From Chitinophagaceae bacterium (lineage in GTDB: Bacteria > Bacteroidota > Bacteroidia > Chitinophagales > Chitinophagaceae): 60,462 nucleotides of DNA. A program made the position numbers and the translations under genes. The DNA lies in contig JAEUVS010000101.1 in assembly GCA_016786745.1 (NCBI GenBank), positions 1-60,462 on the forward strand, given 5' to 3'. Below are positions 42,464 through 49,562 of the stretch, piece after piece (position 1 is the stretch's first letter; every line of letters begins with the position of its first letter). The notes below the pieces were generated by a model. That model was not told the origin of the DNA, searched no databases, and saw nothing but the letters and a program-made list of their open reading frames with translations.

Positions 42464-43168
42464 CTATTTCAATACTTTTTCAACCTCATGACGGTACATG
42501 CGGCTTACAGGAAGTTCCTCGTTTCCTATCGCTATTAATTCGGGAGTGTATGATTGCACTTTGTCGAGCGCAACGATGAACGAACGGTGAATGCGTATGA
42601 ATAAAGATTTGGGAAGACGTTCTTCTACAGATGAAATAGATTGCTTCGTAATGATTGTTTTCGAAGTGGTAACCACTTTAATATAATCTTTAAGACTTTC
42701 GATGAATACTATTTCCTTCACTGGCACCTTATGCATTTTCCTATCAGACCTGAAGTATAAATAGGAATCGAATGTGTCGGCCTGGGCTTGCACAGGTTTT
42801 ATATCCATGACCTTATTCACCGCCTTAAGAAATCTTTCAAAAGAAATAGGTTTAAGGAGATAGTCTACCGCATTCAGCTCAAATCCTTCTACTGCGAACT
42901 TTCTGAATGCTGTTGTGAAAATAACTTTCGGTGGATTGGTCAGCGTACGCATCAGGTCGGTGCCGAGAAGCTGCGGCATTTGAATATCGAGAAACATCAG
43001 GTCAACGTTTCTGCGTCTGAGCACATCAAGCGCCTGCACCGCGTTGATGCATGTGCCCGCGAGTTCGAGCGATGGAACCGACTGGATGTACTTTACGAGT
43101 ATGTCGAGCGCAGGTGGCTCATCATCTACAGCCAGGCAAATCACTTTACTGCTACCGGTCGACATCAT
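42464..43168 (-). CDS. LytTR-family response regulator
   Basis: A 234-residue response regulator. The receiver domain (about 8-125) holds Asp15-Asp16 (VDDEPPA), phospho-acceptor Asp61 (LMFLDIQMP), the Thr/Ser region FTTAFRKFA and a Lys. The DNA-binding LytTR domain is at about 135-234 (KVPVKEIVFIESLKDYIKV; IRIHRSFIVALDKVQSY; LPVSRMYRHEVEKVL). It is the last gene of a three-gene LytS/LytTR operon, overlapping the kinase gene by 4 bases, so it is the output of that kinase. LytTR proteins bind direct-repeat sites near target genes; the nearby PepSY-like gene is a candidate target. Confidence 0.95.
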   Translation of the reverse strand: MMSTGSSKVICLAVDDEPPALDILVKYIQSVPSLELAGTCINAVQALDVLRRRNVDLMFLDIQMPQLLGTDLMRTLTNPPKVIFTTAFRKFAVEGFELNAVDYLLKPISFERFLKAVNKVMDIKPVQAQADTFDSYLYFRSDRKMHKVPVKEIVFIESLKDYIKVVTTSKTIITKQSISSVEERLPKSLFIRIHRSFIVALDKVQSYTPELIAIGNEELPVSRMYRHEVEKVLK

Positions 43169-44319
43169 GCTAATTTTAATTTACTGATAGCTCCTTGTGC
43201 AACTGTTTCACCGGGCGCAGTTTGTCGCGCATGAAGGGGTACCTGCAGAAAAACTTCATACACGTCGGGCGCGCTGCTTACGCTGAAGCTATGTTGCGAA
43301 GGATATAACAAATCAATTCTTTTCTGCACATTCTTCAAACCTATGCCGTTGCGTCCATCCTGCTGACTGGCGTTCGATGGTTTACTGTTCAGCAAACGAA
43401 ACTCCAGGCTATCATCAAGTATGTTGATGTTTAAATTGATCCAGGGTTTATCGAGCATCTGGCTGGTGCCATGCTTGAAACTGTTTTCAACAAGTGGTAT
43501 CAGCAACAGTGGCGCGATCATTTTCTGCCCGGGAAACCCACTTACAAATATCGACACTTCTAGTCGTGAACCATACCTTACAGATTCCAGTCCTATATAA
43601 TCTTTCAGCATTTTCAACTCCTTTTCAAGAGGCACCAGCGGCGCCTGGCATTCGGTGAGCATATAGCGCAACGTATCGGACAGCTTCAGTACAAGCGAGG
43701 CGGCCAACGGCGAACGTTGAAGTGAAAATGAGTAAATATTATTCAGCGTGTTGAATAGAAAATGCGGATGCACCTGCGCTTTTAACAATTGCAACTCAGC
43801 GGTGGCATTTTCGCGAAGCAAGCTAAGTTTCTCTTCTGTTTTAAGATAGTAGTTCTTCAACATTTTGCATACAAGGAAAATGGTGCAACGCATCAGTGGA
43901 CCGTCTTTAAAAAAGTCGGTGATTACAAACCAGAAGTTGACATACAACCGCTCAGGGTCTTTATAAAGCAAGTGGACCTGCGAATACCAAATGCCTGCCC
44001 TCGCAATGAACGCAGCAAGTGCAAGAGCGATGGTGCTGTTAATGATCGCTGGTAACCGCCTGCTGCGATAATAGCGGGGAAGAAAGCTGTAAACAAAAAT
44101 ATAGGTGAATATGATGTCGACACTTAACTTGGGCAATCTTTCCAATTGTCCTTTAAAGAACGCCGCCGTTCCGCCCCAATAGTGTTTTGTGTAGAGAGCG
44201 ATGACACCCATCAATACAAACGGCAGGCAGGTGCAGATCCAGAAAGCAATATGCCTGTAGTACTTCCCGGGCGCCTTATCGGTAAATAAAAATTCACGCA
44301 GGTTCATGGTGTATCGCAA
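43165..44319 (-). CDS. LytS-type sensor histidine kinase
   Basis: The 384-residue kinase has about four membrane helices in its first 155 residues (for example 24-42, 68-84, 92-112, 145-155), with no periplasmic sensor domain. The His_kinase core begins at LLKAQVHPHFLFNTLNNI, with phospho-acceptor His186 in the PHFLFN motif. The HATPase has the N-box LVENSFKHG and the G-box GRNGIGLKNVQKRIDLLY. It should autophosphorylate and pass phosphate to the LytTR regulator just downstream (4-base overlap). It overlaps the degenerate paralogue upstream by 26 bases; the start may be the second Met (44307). Confidence 0.94.
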   Translation of the reverse strand: MRYTMNLREFLFTDKAPGKYYRHIAFWICTCLPFVLMGVIALYTKHYWGGTAAFFKGQLERLPKLSVDIIFTYIFVYSFLPRYYRSRRLPAIINSTIALALAAFIARAGIWYSQVHLLYKDPERLYVNFWFVITDFFKDGPLMRCTIFLVCKMLKNYYLKTEEKLSLLRENATAELQLLKAQVHPHFLFNTLNNIYSFSLQRSPLAASLVLKLSDTLRYMLTECQAPLVPLEKELKMLKDYIGLESVRYGSRLEVSIFVSGFPGQKMIAPLLLIPLVENSFKHGTSQMLDKPWINLNINILDDSLEFRLLNSKPSNASQQDGRNGIGLKNVQKRIDLLYPSQHSFSVSSAPDVYEVFLQVPLHARQTAPGETVAQGAISKLKLA

Positions 44320-45166
44320 TAGTTATTTCTTCATCTTTTTGTTTAATGACCAGTTCAGTATTTTGATTCCTGCCGTGAGCGCCGGCATCATCCTGTAGTA
44401 CTGAAAGGACAGACATCGGTGAGATGAAAACATCTTCCGGATCAATATTGTCATCCACATTTAAATCGATACCTCCCGATCCTTTGAGTTTCTCGAGAGT
44501 AATATATTCCGATACCGCATTCAACTCCGACCGAAGGGTTACTTTTTCCGTCTTGCTTTCATACAGCGAATAGCTGAGTATATTCGACAGTAACAATATC
44601 ATCGACGACGACATACTGTCGTTTCGGTTCAATTTCTCATGTATGCTTTCCAGGCTTGAATAAAGAAAGCCGGGGTGCAGGCTGGTTTTACGGAGGTTTA
44701 ATTCATTGCGGGTTTTTTGCCGGGTGATTTCTTCTATTTCTTTTTGCTGCGAATACCACTTTTTGGTAATTCGTATACCCATCGCGATGAGGCTGACAAT
44801 CATCGCCCATATTGCATTGAGGTATCCGAGTACTACTTCAGGATGCGGATAGTTAACCTGAAGTCCAGTAATTCGGTAATACGTTCCGGCGCCGAAATAG
44901 TTTAAACAGATGGCCACAGCGAACAGCAATACTAGCAGGAAAACCGCTGGCAGGTACTTCCTCCTTTCAATAAAAAAAGGAAGAATAACATACATCGAAA
45001 CATAGGCACACAACATGGAAATCGGCACAAAACAGTAGAGGCTGGTGAGCGCATTTTTGTAGGTGTCGGCGCTTACAAATTCTTCAAGGCTCCAGGGAGA
45101 AATACTCTGAATATAAAAGTAAAGACAGTAAACAAGCCAGAATGCTATATGCCTGGATGCTTTCAT
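44294..45166 (-). CDS. Degenerate LytS-type histidine kinase paralogue (probable pseudokinase)
   Basis: I start at the ATG complementary to 45164-45166 (290 residues), which aligns KASRHIAFWLVYC with the kinase's YYRHIAFWICTC. It has the same four-helix N terminus and the KTSLHPGFLYSSLESIH segment in place of LLKAQVHPHFLFNTLNNI. The phospho-acceptor His of PHFLFN is Gly166 here, the N-box has become SVLQDDAGAHGR, and no G-box follows; the protein ends soon after. It cannot autophosphorylate or bind ATP in the usual way. It overlaps the true kinase by 26 bases, so both are made from one mRNA, and the shared membrane domain suggests it pairs with the kinase as a regulatory partner. It is intact as a reading frame, so decay is not the explanation. 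Confidence 0.85.
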   Translation of the reverse strand: MKASRHIAFWLVYCLYFYIQSISPWSLEEFVSADTYKNALTSLYCFVPISMLCAYVSMYVILPFFIERRKYLPAVFLLVLLFAVAICLNYFGAGTYYRITGLQVNYPHPEVVLGYLNAIWAMIVSLIAMGIRITKKWYSQQKEIEEITRQKTRNELNLRKTSLHPGFLYSSLESIHEKLNRNDSMSSSMILLLSNILSYSLYESKTEKVTLRSELNAVSEYITLEKLKGSGGIDLNVDDNIDPEDVFISPMSVLSVLQDDAGAHGRNQNTELVIKQKDEEITIAIHHEPA

Positions 45167-45242
45167 CTGTACTAAGATAAAAATTATGCGAGAGCGCCTG
45201 GCGGTTTTGAAATCGAATGGCAACATTTAACATGTTTTCGTA

Positions 45243-45259
45243 GACGAATGGCATTCGTC
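45243..45259. promoter_or_regulatory. 17-bp palindrome in the divergent region of the LytS locus
   Basis: GACGAATG-G-CATTCGTC is a perfect 8+1+8 palindrome, about 77 bases before the pseudokinase ATG and 126 bases before the PepSY-like ATG, followed by a T-run. The one-base centre suits a dimeric-regulator operator better than a hairpin terminator. Which gene it controls is not clear. Confidence 0.45.
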
Positions 45260-45352
45260 GCCGTTTTTTGTTATTGGGAGCGCCTGCAAGTGTAACTATC
45301 GTTTATCGCAGCAATTCAGTCGAATAGTATATATAAGACACCGGCATCAAAC

Positions 45353-45360
45353 TACATTTG
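45353..45360 (+). promoter_or_regulatory. -7 element TACATTTG before the PepSY-like gene
   Basis: A perfect TANNTTTG lies 24 bases before the ATG at 45385. No clear -33 TTTG is seen at the right distance. Confidence 0.45.
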
Positions 45361-45384
45361 GATCATTACCTCAAAAAATATTTT

Positions 45385-45879
45385 ATGATACAAAGAACCT
45401 TGATGTTGACGCTTGTATTTTTTTCTATTGCAGCCGGTGCTCCCGCTCAAACCCAAAAACTATCCTATGTAACAGGCGCACTGAAAGATGCAGTGATCCC
45501 CAATCAGAAAGTGGCTGTGAGTTTTCAGCGCTCCTATCCTGACGTTCAAAACGAGAAATGGACCGTTGACAAGGGTTACTACTTCGTGACATTTACAGAC
45601 GGCGATATTAAAAACCAGGTGGTTTACAGGCAGAACGGACAGCTCGATTATTCAATGAAAACTTACGGTGAAAAGAAATTGCCGAAATCGATTCGATCCA
45701 TCGTGAAAGGCGTGTACTACGATTACAAAATCATCCATGCGCAGGAACTGGAACTAAATAAATCAACAATCTACCTGGTAAAGTTAAGCGACGCATCAAT
45801 GTCGAAAGCAGTTCGCATCGCTGATGGACAAATGGAGGAGATAGAAAGTTATTCCACCGTGATTTCTCCCTGCAGATAG
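45385..45879 (+). CDS. Secreted PepSY-like beta-lactamase-inhibitor-fold protein
   Basis: I start at the ATG at 45385 (164 residues; a longer ORF begins 9 codons earlier but does not begin with a signal). The leader ends at APAQ (residue 22). The body contains the repeat pattern of PepSY-like (DUF2874) proteins: a first unit FQRSYPDVQNEKWTVDKGYYFVTFTDGDIKNQVVYRQNGQL (a YPxxxxxxWxxxxxxYxxxF unit), then a partial second around KLPKSIRSIVKGVYYDYKIIHAQEL. These small proteins bind or inhibit partners in the periplasm. Located opposite the LytS/LytTR operon. Its end overlaps the convergent PhzF gene by 31 bases. Confidence 0.78.
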   Translation: MIQRTLMLTLVFFSIAAGAPAQTQKLSYVTGALKDAVIPNQKVAVSFQRSYPDVQNEKWTVDKGYYFVTFTDGDIKNQVVYRQNGQLDYSMKTYGEKKLPKSIRSIVKGVYYDYKIIHAQELELNKSTIYLVKLSDASMSKAVRIADGQMEEIESYSTVISPCR

Positions 45880-46637
45880 GTTACGCCCTGGCCGCTTATC
45901 TTAACCCGGTCACCGAGGTGAGCGCAGGTCAGGAAACCTTTACGGGCAGAAAGTTGAATTGCTGTTAATTCGCTTTTGCCCGTTTTTTGCGCCCAGTAGG
46001 GAGTGAGCGTTGTGTGAGCCGATCCGGTCACCGGGTCTTCGTTCACGCCGGATTGCGGCGCGAAAAACCTCGAAACGAAATCGGATTCTGTGCCCGGGGA
46101 AGTGATAATGATTCCTCTCACTTTTAATTTCATCATCGCGTTGAGGTCGGGGATGATTTTTTTGATTTCTTCTTCGGTATTGAATACCAGCATCAAATCG
46201 GTTTTTCCCTTGTATGCCTCTAAAGGTTGACTGTCGAAGCATGCGATTATCTGGGCCGATAGTTCTACCCGTTCGTATTTGTCGGCTGGGAAGTCGAGCG
46301 TGTACATTTCTCCGTTGCGGGTTACTTTGAGAATGCCGCTGCGCGGCGAGAAGAAGATTACTTCCTTTTTATTATAATTTTCAAAATCGTATAACACTTT
46401 AGCGGAAGCGAGTGTGGCGTGACCGCATAGATCTACTTCGACAGCGGGCGTGAACCAGCGTATTTCGTATTGGTCATTTTGTTTTACGTAGAAGGCAGTT
46501 TCGGCGAGATTATTTTCTGCGGCGATGGCTTGCAGTTTTTCGTCGGGCAGCCATTTTTCAAGAGGGCATACGGCGGCAGGGTTGCCGGAAAAGAGTTTGT
46601 TTGTGAATGCGTCGAGTTGATATATTTTGAGTTTCAT
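45849..46637 (-). CDS. PhzF-family isomerase/epimerase
   Basis: The 262-residue protein has the PhzF family landmarks: the opening LKIYQLDAFTNKLFSGNPAAVC, catalytic Glu46 in ENNLAETAFYV, VDLCGHATLASAKVLY (around 70-85), and EDPVTGSAHTTLTPYW near residue 215. It is a diaminopimelate-epimerase-like fold; family members isomerise small acids, but most have no known substrate. It shares 31 bases with the convergent PepSY-like gene. On the minus strand TATAATTG ends 4 nt before its ATG, one mismatch from the -7 consensus and at the same distance as in ppk1 and the E1 gene. Confidence 0.93.
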   Translation of the reverse strand: MKLKIYQLDAFTNKLFSGNPAAVCPLEKWLPDEKLQAIAAENNLAETAFYVKQNDQYEIRWFTPAVEVDLCGHATLASAKVLYDFENYNKKEVIFFSPRSGILKVTRNGEMYTLDFPADKYERVELSAQIIACFDSQPLEAYKGKTDLMLVFNTEEEIKKIIPDLNAMMKLKVRGIIITSPGTESDFVSRFFAPQSGVNEDPVTGSAHTTLTPYWAQKTGKSELTAIQLSARKGFLTCAHLGDRVKISGQGVTYLQGEITVE

Positions 46638-46641
46638 CAGG

Positions 46642-46649
46642 CAATTATA
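46642..46649 (-). promoter_or_regulatory. -7-like element TATAATTG, 4 nt before the PhzF ATG
   Basis: TATAATTG differs from TANNTTTG by one base and ends 4 nt before the ATG, matching the spacing seen at the predicted leaderless genes. Confidence 0.35.
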
Positions 46650-46685
46650 GTTCTACGCATCGAAGTTTTTTTCTTTGTTTTTTTC

Positions 46686-46733
46686 GCCTGCGGCGGGCGT
46701 GCCTCCGGCGGTTTCATAATTCGCCTGCGGCTA
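46686..46733. repeat. Three imperfect GC-rich 11-mers
   Basis: GCCTGCGGCGG (46686-46696), GCCTCCGGCGG (46701-46711) and GCCTGCGGCTA (46723-46733) are near-identical direct repeats in a region otherwise AT-rich. The third overlaps the complement of the CorA stop codon. No ORF or known mobile element. Confidence 0.65.
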
Positions 46734-47708
46734 CAACCACCCCGCCCTCCTGAAAAAATAAAAAATAACAAAACATAAAACCAATGTCCCCGCCACCACT
46801 GCCGGGTACCCATATTCCCAATTCAACTCCGGCATAAACTTAAAATTCATCCCATAAAAACCCGCTACCATCGTGGGCACCGCGATAATAGCCGCCCATC
46901 CTGCAAACTTCTTCGACACTTCGCTCTGCATAATAGAGAGCAATGAAAAATTCGCCTCGAGAGCCGTGTTCAGCAACTCGCGCGTATGATCCACCATTTC
47001 ATTGATACGAAGTGAATGGTCGTAGATATCACGGAAGTACGGTTGCGTTTCTTCCGGGATAAGTTTGATGTCGTACCGGATCAGCCTGTTGCAAATATCA
47101 ATCAGCGGCGACACCGCTCTTTTTACCTCGAGCAACTGCCGTTTCAATTTGTAAATATCTTCTGTCGTTTCCCGCGTGGGTCTAACATTAAATACTTTGT
47201 CTTCTATTTCGAGAAGATCTTCTTCAAGCGCTTCGAGTACAGGAAAATACTGGTCGACAATCGCATCCATCACCGCGTAAAGCGCAAAACCCTGGCCCTT
47301 CTTCAACAAATGCGGTGTGCTTTCACAACGGCTCCTCACATCAGTGTAGGCGATAGACGAACCATGCCGCACGGTAATGAGAAAATGATCTCCTACAAAA
47401 AAATGTGTTTCACCGAAGTCGATGCGGTGAAGCACGCTGTTCATCTGTGCCGTTCGAAGCACAATAAAAAGTGTGTCGCCATATGTCTCGACTTTCGGAC
47501 GCTGATGCGCGCGCAGTGCATCTTCAATTGCGAGGTCATGCAGGCGAAACTGTTTCTGGTATTGTTTTAGTGTCTCGGCGCTGGGTTCATGCAAACCGAC
47601 CCAAACGAATTTGCCGGGCGATTTCGGGCCACCGTCAAGTTCTTCAAAACCGGTGTCGGCCACGCGTCTGCCATCGGTGTAAGTAATAAAATTTACAACT
47701 TCCTGCAT
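46731..47708 (-). CDS. corA: CorA-family magnesium/cobalt transporter
   Basis: A 325-residue protein with a large soluble N-terminal domain (residues 1-255) rich in alternating charged helices, as in the CorA pentamer funnel, and two C-terminal membrane helices. The signature YGMNFKFMPELNWEYGYP begins at residue 285, with the Gly-Met-Asn selectivity motif at 286-288. It imports Mg2+ (sometimes Co2+ or Ni2+) across the inner membrane. Start (MQEVVNFITYTDGRRV) looks ordinary. It is divergent from DoxX with 47 bases between the starts. Confidence 0.95.
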   Translation of the reverse strand: MQEVVNFITYTDGRRVADTGFEELDGGPKSPGKFVWVGLHEPSAETLKQYQKQFRLHDLAIEDALRAHQRPKVETYGDTLFIVLRTAQMNSVLHRIDFGETHFFVGDHFLITVRHGSSIAYTDVRSRCESTPHLLKKGQGFALYAVMDAIVDQYFPVLEALEEDLLEIEDKVFNVRPTRETTEDIYKLKRQLLEVKRAVSPLIDICNRLIRYDIKLIPEETQPYFRDIYDHSLRINEMVDHTRELLNTALEANFSLLSIMQSEVSKKFAGWAAIIAVPTMVAGFYGMNFKFMPELNWEYGYPAVVAGTLVLCFVIFYFFRRAGWL

Positions 47709-47755
47709 AGCGGTTCAGTTAAAACCCTTCTCTTGTAATTTACATATATTAGGGT

Positions 47756-48136
47756 ATGAATCCCAAAAACGTTCTGCTATGGGTTTGCAGAACTATCGCC
47801 GCCGCAATCCTGTTGCAAACGCTTTACTTCAAATTTACCGGTGCCCCCGAATCAGTTTACATTTTCTCAAAAGTGGGCATGGAACCGGAGGGACGGTACG
47901 CCACCGGCATCGCCGAACTCGTGGCAGCAATATTGCTGGTAATACCCGCGACCTCCTTTTTTGGAGCACTACTTGCATTCTTTATCATGATTGGCGCTAT
48001 CGCCACTCATGTGATGATACTAGGCATTGAAGTAGAAGGAGATAAAGGATTGCTGTTTGCCTACGCGATTATCGTTGCAATTACCTCGGGGTATGTAATC
48101 GTGAGGTCGACAAAGAAAAAACGACGACAACCTTAA
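47756..48136 (+). CDS. DoxX-like membrane protein
   Basis: A 126-residue protein with four hydrophobic segments (about 6-24, 44-62, 66-90, 100-117) and the DoxX-type RTIAAAILLQTLYFKFTGAPES start and GIAELVAAILLVIPATSFFGALLA centre. Most DoxX proteins are membrane components of oxidoreductase or sulphur-metabolism systems, but the family is diverse. It lies 26 bases before the small hydrophilic gene, and could be cotranscribed with it. Function unknown. Confidence 0.85.
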   Translation: MNPKNVLLWVCRTIAAAILLQTLYFKFTGAPESVYIFSKVGMEPEGRYATGIAELVAAILLVIPATSFFGALLAFFIMIGAIATHVMILGIEVEGDKGLLFAYAIIVAITSGYVIVRSTKKKRRQP

Positions 48137-48162
48137 AACCTTAACATTAACAAAGTAATCTT

Positions 48163-48375
48163 ATGGCAGAAGATAAAAACAAACAACCCGACAGGGCAGA
48201 CAGACACGAATACATTCCCGGCTCCAATGAAAAATCTACTATTGGCGGAGCCTATAACACCGGTGTAACCTCCGATGACCCAAAGGAAAAAGAAGAGATC
48301 GAAAAGAAAGGGTCACTGGCTAACATCAAACCAAAAGAAGAAAGGCACGATCCTGAACAGGACAAAGAAAGATAA
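48163..48375 (+). CDS. Small hydrophilic, probably disordered protein, 70 aa
   Basis: The 70-residue product is rich in Lys, Glu, Asp, Pro and Gly and has no long hydrophobic stretch, Trp or Cys. It contains 5 Gly (about 7 percent). Composition fits hydrophilins and other stress-linked disordered proteins, although no known motif is seen. It follows DoxX by 26 bases and has a purine-rich leader. A similar but longer protein is at 51185-51433 and another at 51525-51701. Function is a guess from composition. Confidence 0.65.
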   Translation: MAEDKNKQPDRADRHEYIPGSNEKSTIGGAYNTGVTSDDPKEKEEIEKKGSLANIKPKEERHDPEQDKER

Positions 48376-48384
48376 GCGGATGAA

Positions 48385-48397
48385 ACGCAAACGTTTG
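48385..48397. promoter_or_regulatory. LacI/PurR-like operator upstream of the kinase-permease pair
   Basis: The sequence contains CAAACGTTTG (48388-48397), a perfect 10-nt palindrome centred on CG, within ACGCAAACGTTTG. This resembles LacI-family operators such as the PurR box of E. coli (ACGCAAACGTTTNCGT). It lies 65 bases before the kinase ATG, upstream of a TANNTTTG element. Confidence 0.45.
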
Positions 48398-48425
48398 TTT
48401 CGAATTAAAATGGCTAAGTTTATTA

Positions 48426-48433
48426 TGTTTGGG
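48426..48433 (+). promoter_or_regulatory. -7 element TATGTTTG for the sugar kinase-permease operon
   Basis: A perfect TANNTTTG lies 29 bases before the ATG at 48463. A TTTG at 48394-48397, inside the LacI-like site, is 28 bases upstream, slightly too far for the usual -33 spacing. Confidence 0.5.
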
Positions 48434-48462
48434 AAGTACATTTATTACCCGTAAAGATTTTA

Positions 48463-49533
48463 ATGCTTAGCTCAATATTATCCGCTTATGGTCTGCAGGC
48501 AGATCAGTGTGAAATTCATGCTTTTGGAACAGGACTCATTAACAACACCTGGAAAATTACGCATGGAAATAGTGAGTATATCCTGCAGCGGATAAACCAG
48601 AATGTATTCCGTCAACCGCCGGCCATAGCCAGGAATATCCGCGCGATGGCCGACTACCTTGGCGTTCATTCTCCCGGATATCTTTTTGTTGTTCCGCTTA
48701 CCACCATTCAGAAAACTGATATGGTACATAACGATGAGGGTTACTTCCGCCTGATGCCTTTTATAAAACGTTCCCGCACATTCGATGTGGCCACCACTCC
48801 CGAGATCGCCTGCGAAGCGGCAAGGGAATTCGGATGCTTTACAAAAAACCTGTCCGGCTTCGATGCATCAAAACTGGAAGCAACCATTCCCGATTTTCAT
48901 AACCTCACGTTGCGGTACAGGCAGTTCGAAACAAGTCTCGATAAAGGAAATAAAACCCGCATAGGCGAAGCTAAAGACGCAGTTTCGTTTCTACTGGGAC
49001 GAAAAGACATCGTTACTGAATTTGAGAAGATCAGGAACGATGACAATTTCAAAATCCGTGTTACACATCATGATACCAAAATCAGCAATGTGTTATTTGA
49101 TGATAACGGCAACGGCATCTGTGTAATTGATCTCGACACAACCATGCCGGGATATTTTATAAGCGATGTGGGTGATATGATGCGCACTTATCTTTCTCCG
49201 CTGAGTGAAGAAGAAAAAGATTTTTCGGGAATAGAAGTACGGGATGAATATTTTCTCGCCATAGCGAAAGGCTACCTCCAGGAAATGAGTGAAGAACTTA
49301 CCGAAAGCGAACTCGATCATTTCGTGTATTCCGGTGAGTTCATGATCTACATGCAGGCCGTGCGCTTTCTTACCGATTACTTTAACGACGATGTTTACTA
49401 CGGATCAAAATATGAAGGACACAATTTTGTGAGGGCGCAGAACCAGATTACGCTCCTTAAAAGATACCAGGAAAAAGCTCCATTGTTCCGCGAGCAGGTG
49501 ATGCAGCTTGCCGGTTCGCAGGTAAAAAAATAA
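48463..49533 (+). CDS. NahK-like phosphotransferase-family sugar kinase
   Basis: The 356-residue protein belongs to the aminoglycoside-phosphotransferase/choline-kinase fold family. The N-lobe has FGTGLINNTWKI (Gly-rich loop, residues 21-32) and YILQRIN; the catalytic loop is His203-Asp204-Thr-Lys-Ile-Ser-Asn209 (THHDTKISNVLF), and CVIDLDTTMPG (residues 220-230) carries the DFD-like metal site. The pattern agrees with N-acetylhexosamine 1-kinase (NahK), which phosphorylates GlcNAc/GalNAc at C1. It is followed after 29 bases by an FHS-type sugar permease, and a LacI-like operator precedes it, so uptake and phosphorylation of a sugar is a good inference. The exact sugar is not shown. Confidence 0.85.
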   Translation: MLSSILSAYGLQADQCEIHAFGTGLINNTWKITHGNSEYILQRINQNVFRQPPAIARNIRAMADYLGVHSPGYLFVVPLTTIQKTDMVHNDEGYFRLMPFIKRSRTFDVATTPEIACEAAREFGCFTKNLSGFDASKLEATIPDFHNLTLRYRQFETSLDKGNKTRIGEAKDAVSFLLGRKDIVTEFEKIRNDDNFKIRVTHHDTKISNVLFDDNGNGICVIDLDTTMPGYFISDVGDMMRTYLSPLSEEEKDFSGIEVRDEYFLAIAKGYLQEMSEELTESELDHFVYSGEFMIYMQAVRFLTDYFNDDVYYGSKYEGHNFVRAQNQITLLKRYQEKAPLFREQVMQLAGSQVKK

Positions 49534-49562
49534 TTCACTAAAAAATAACCAAAACATAAGAG

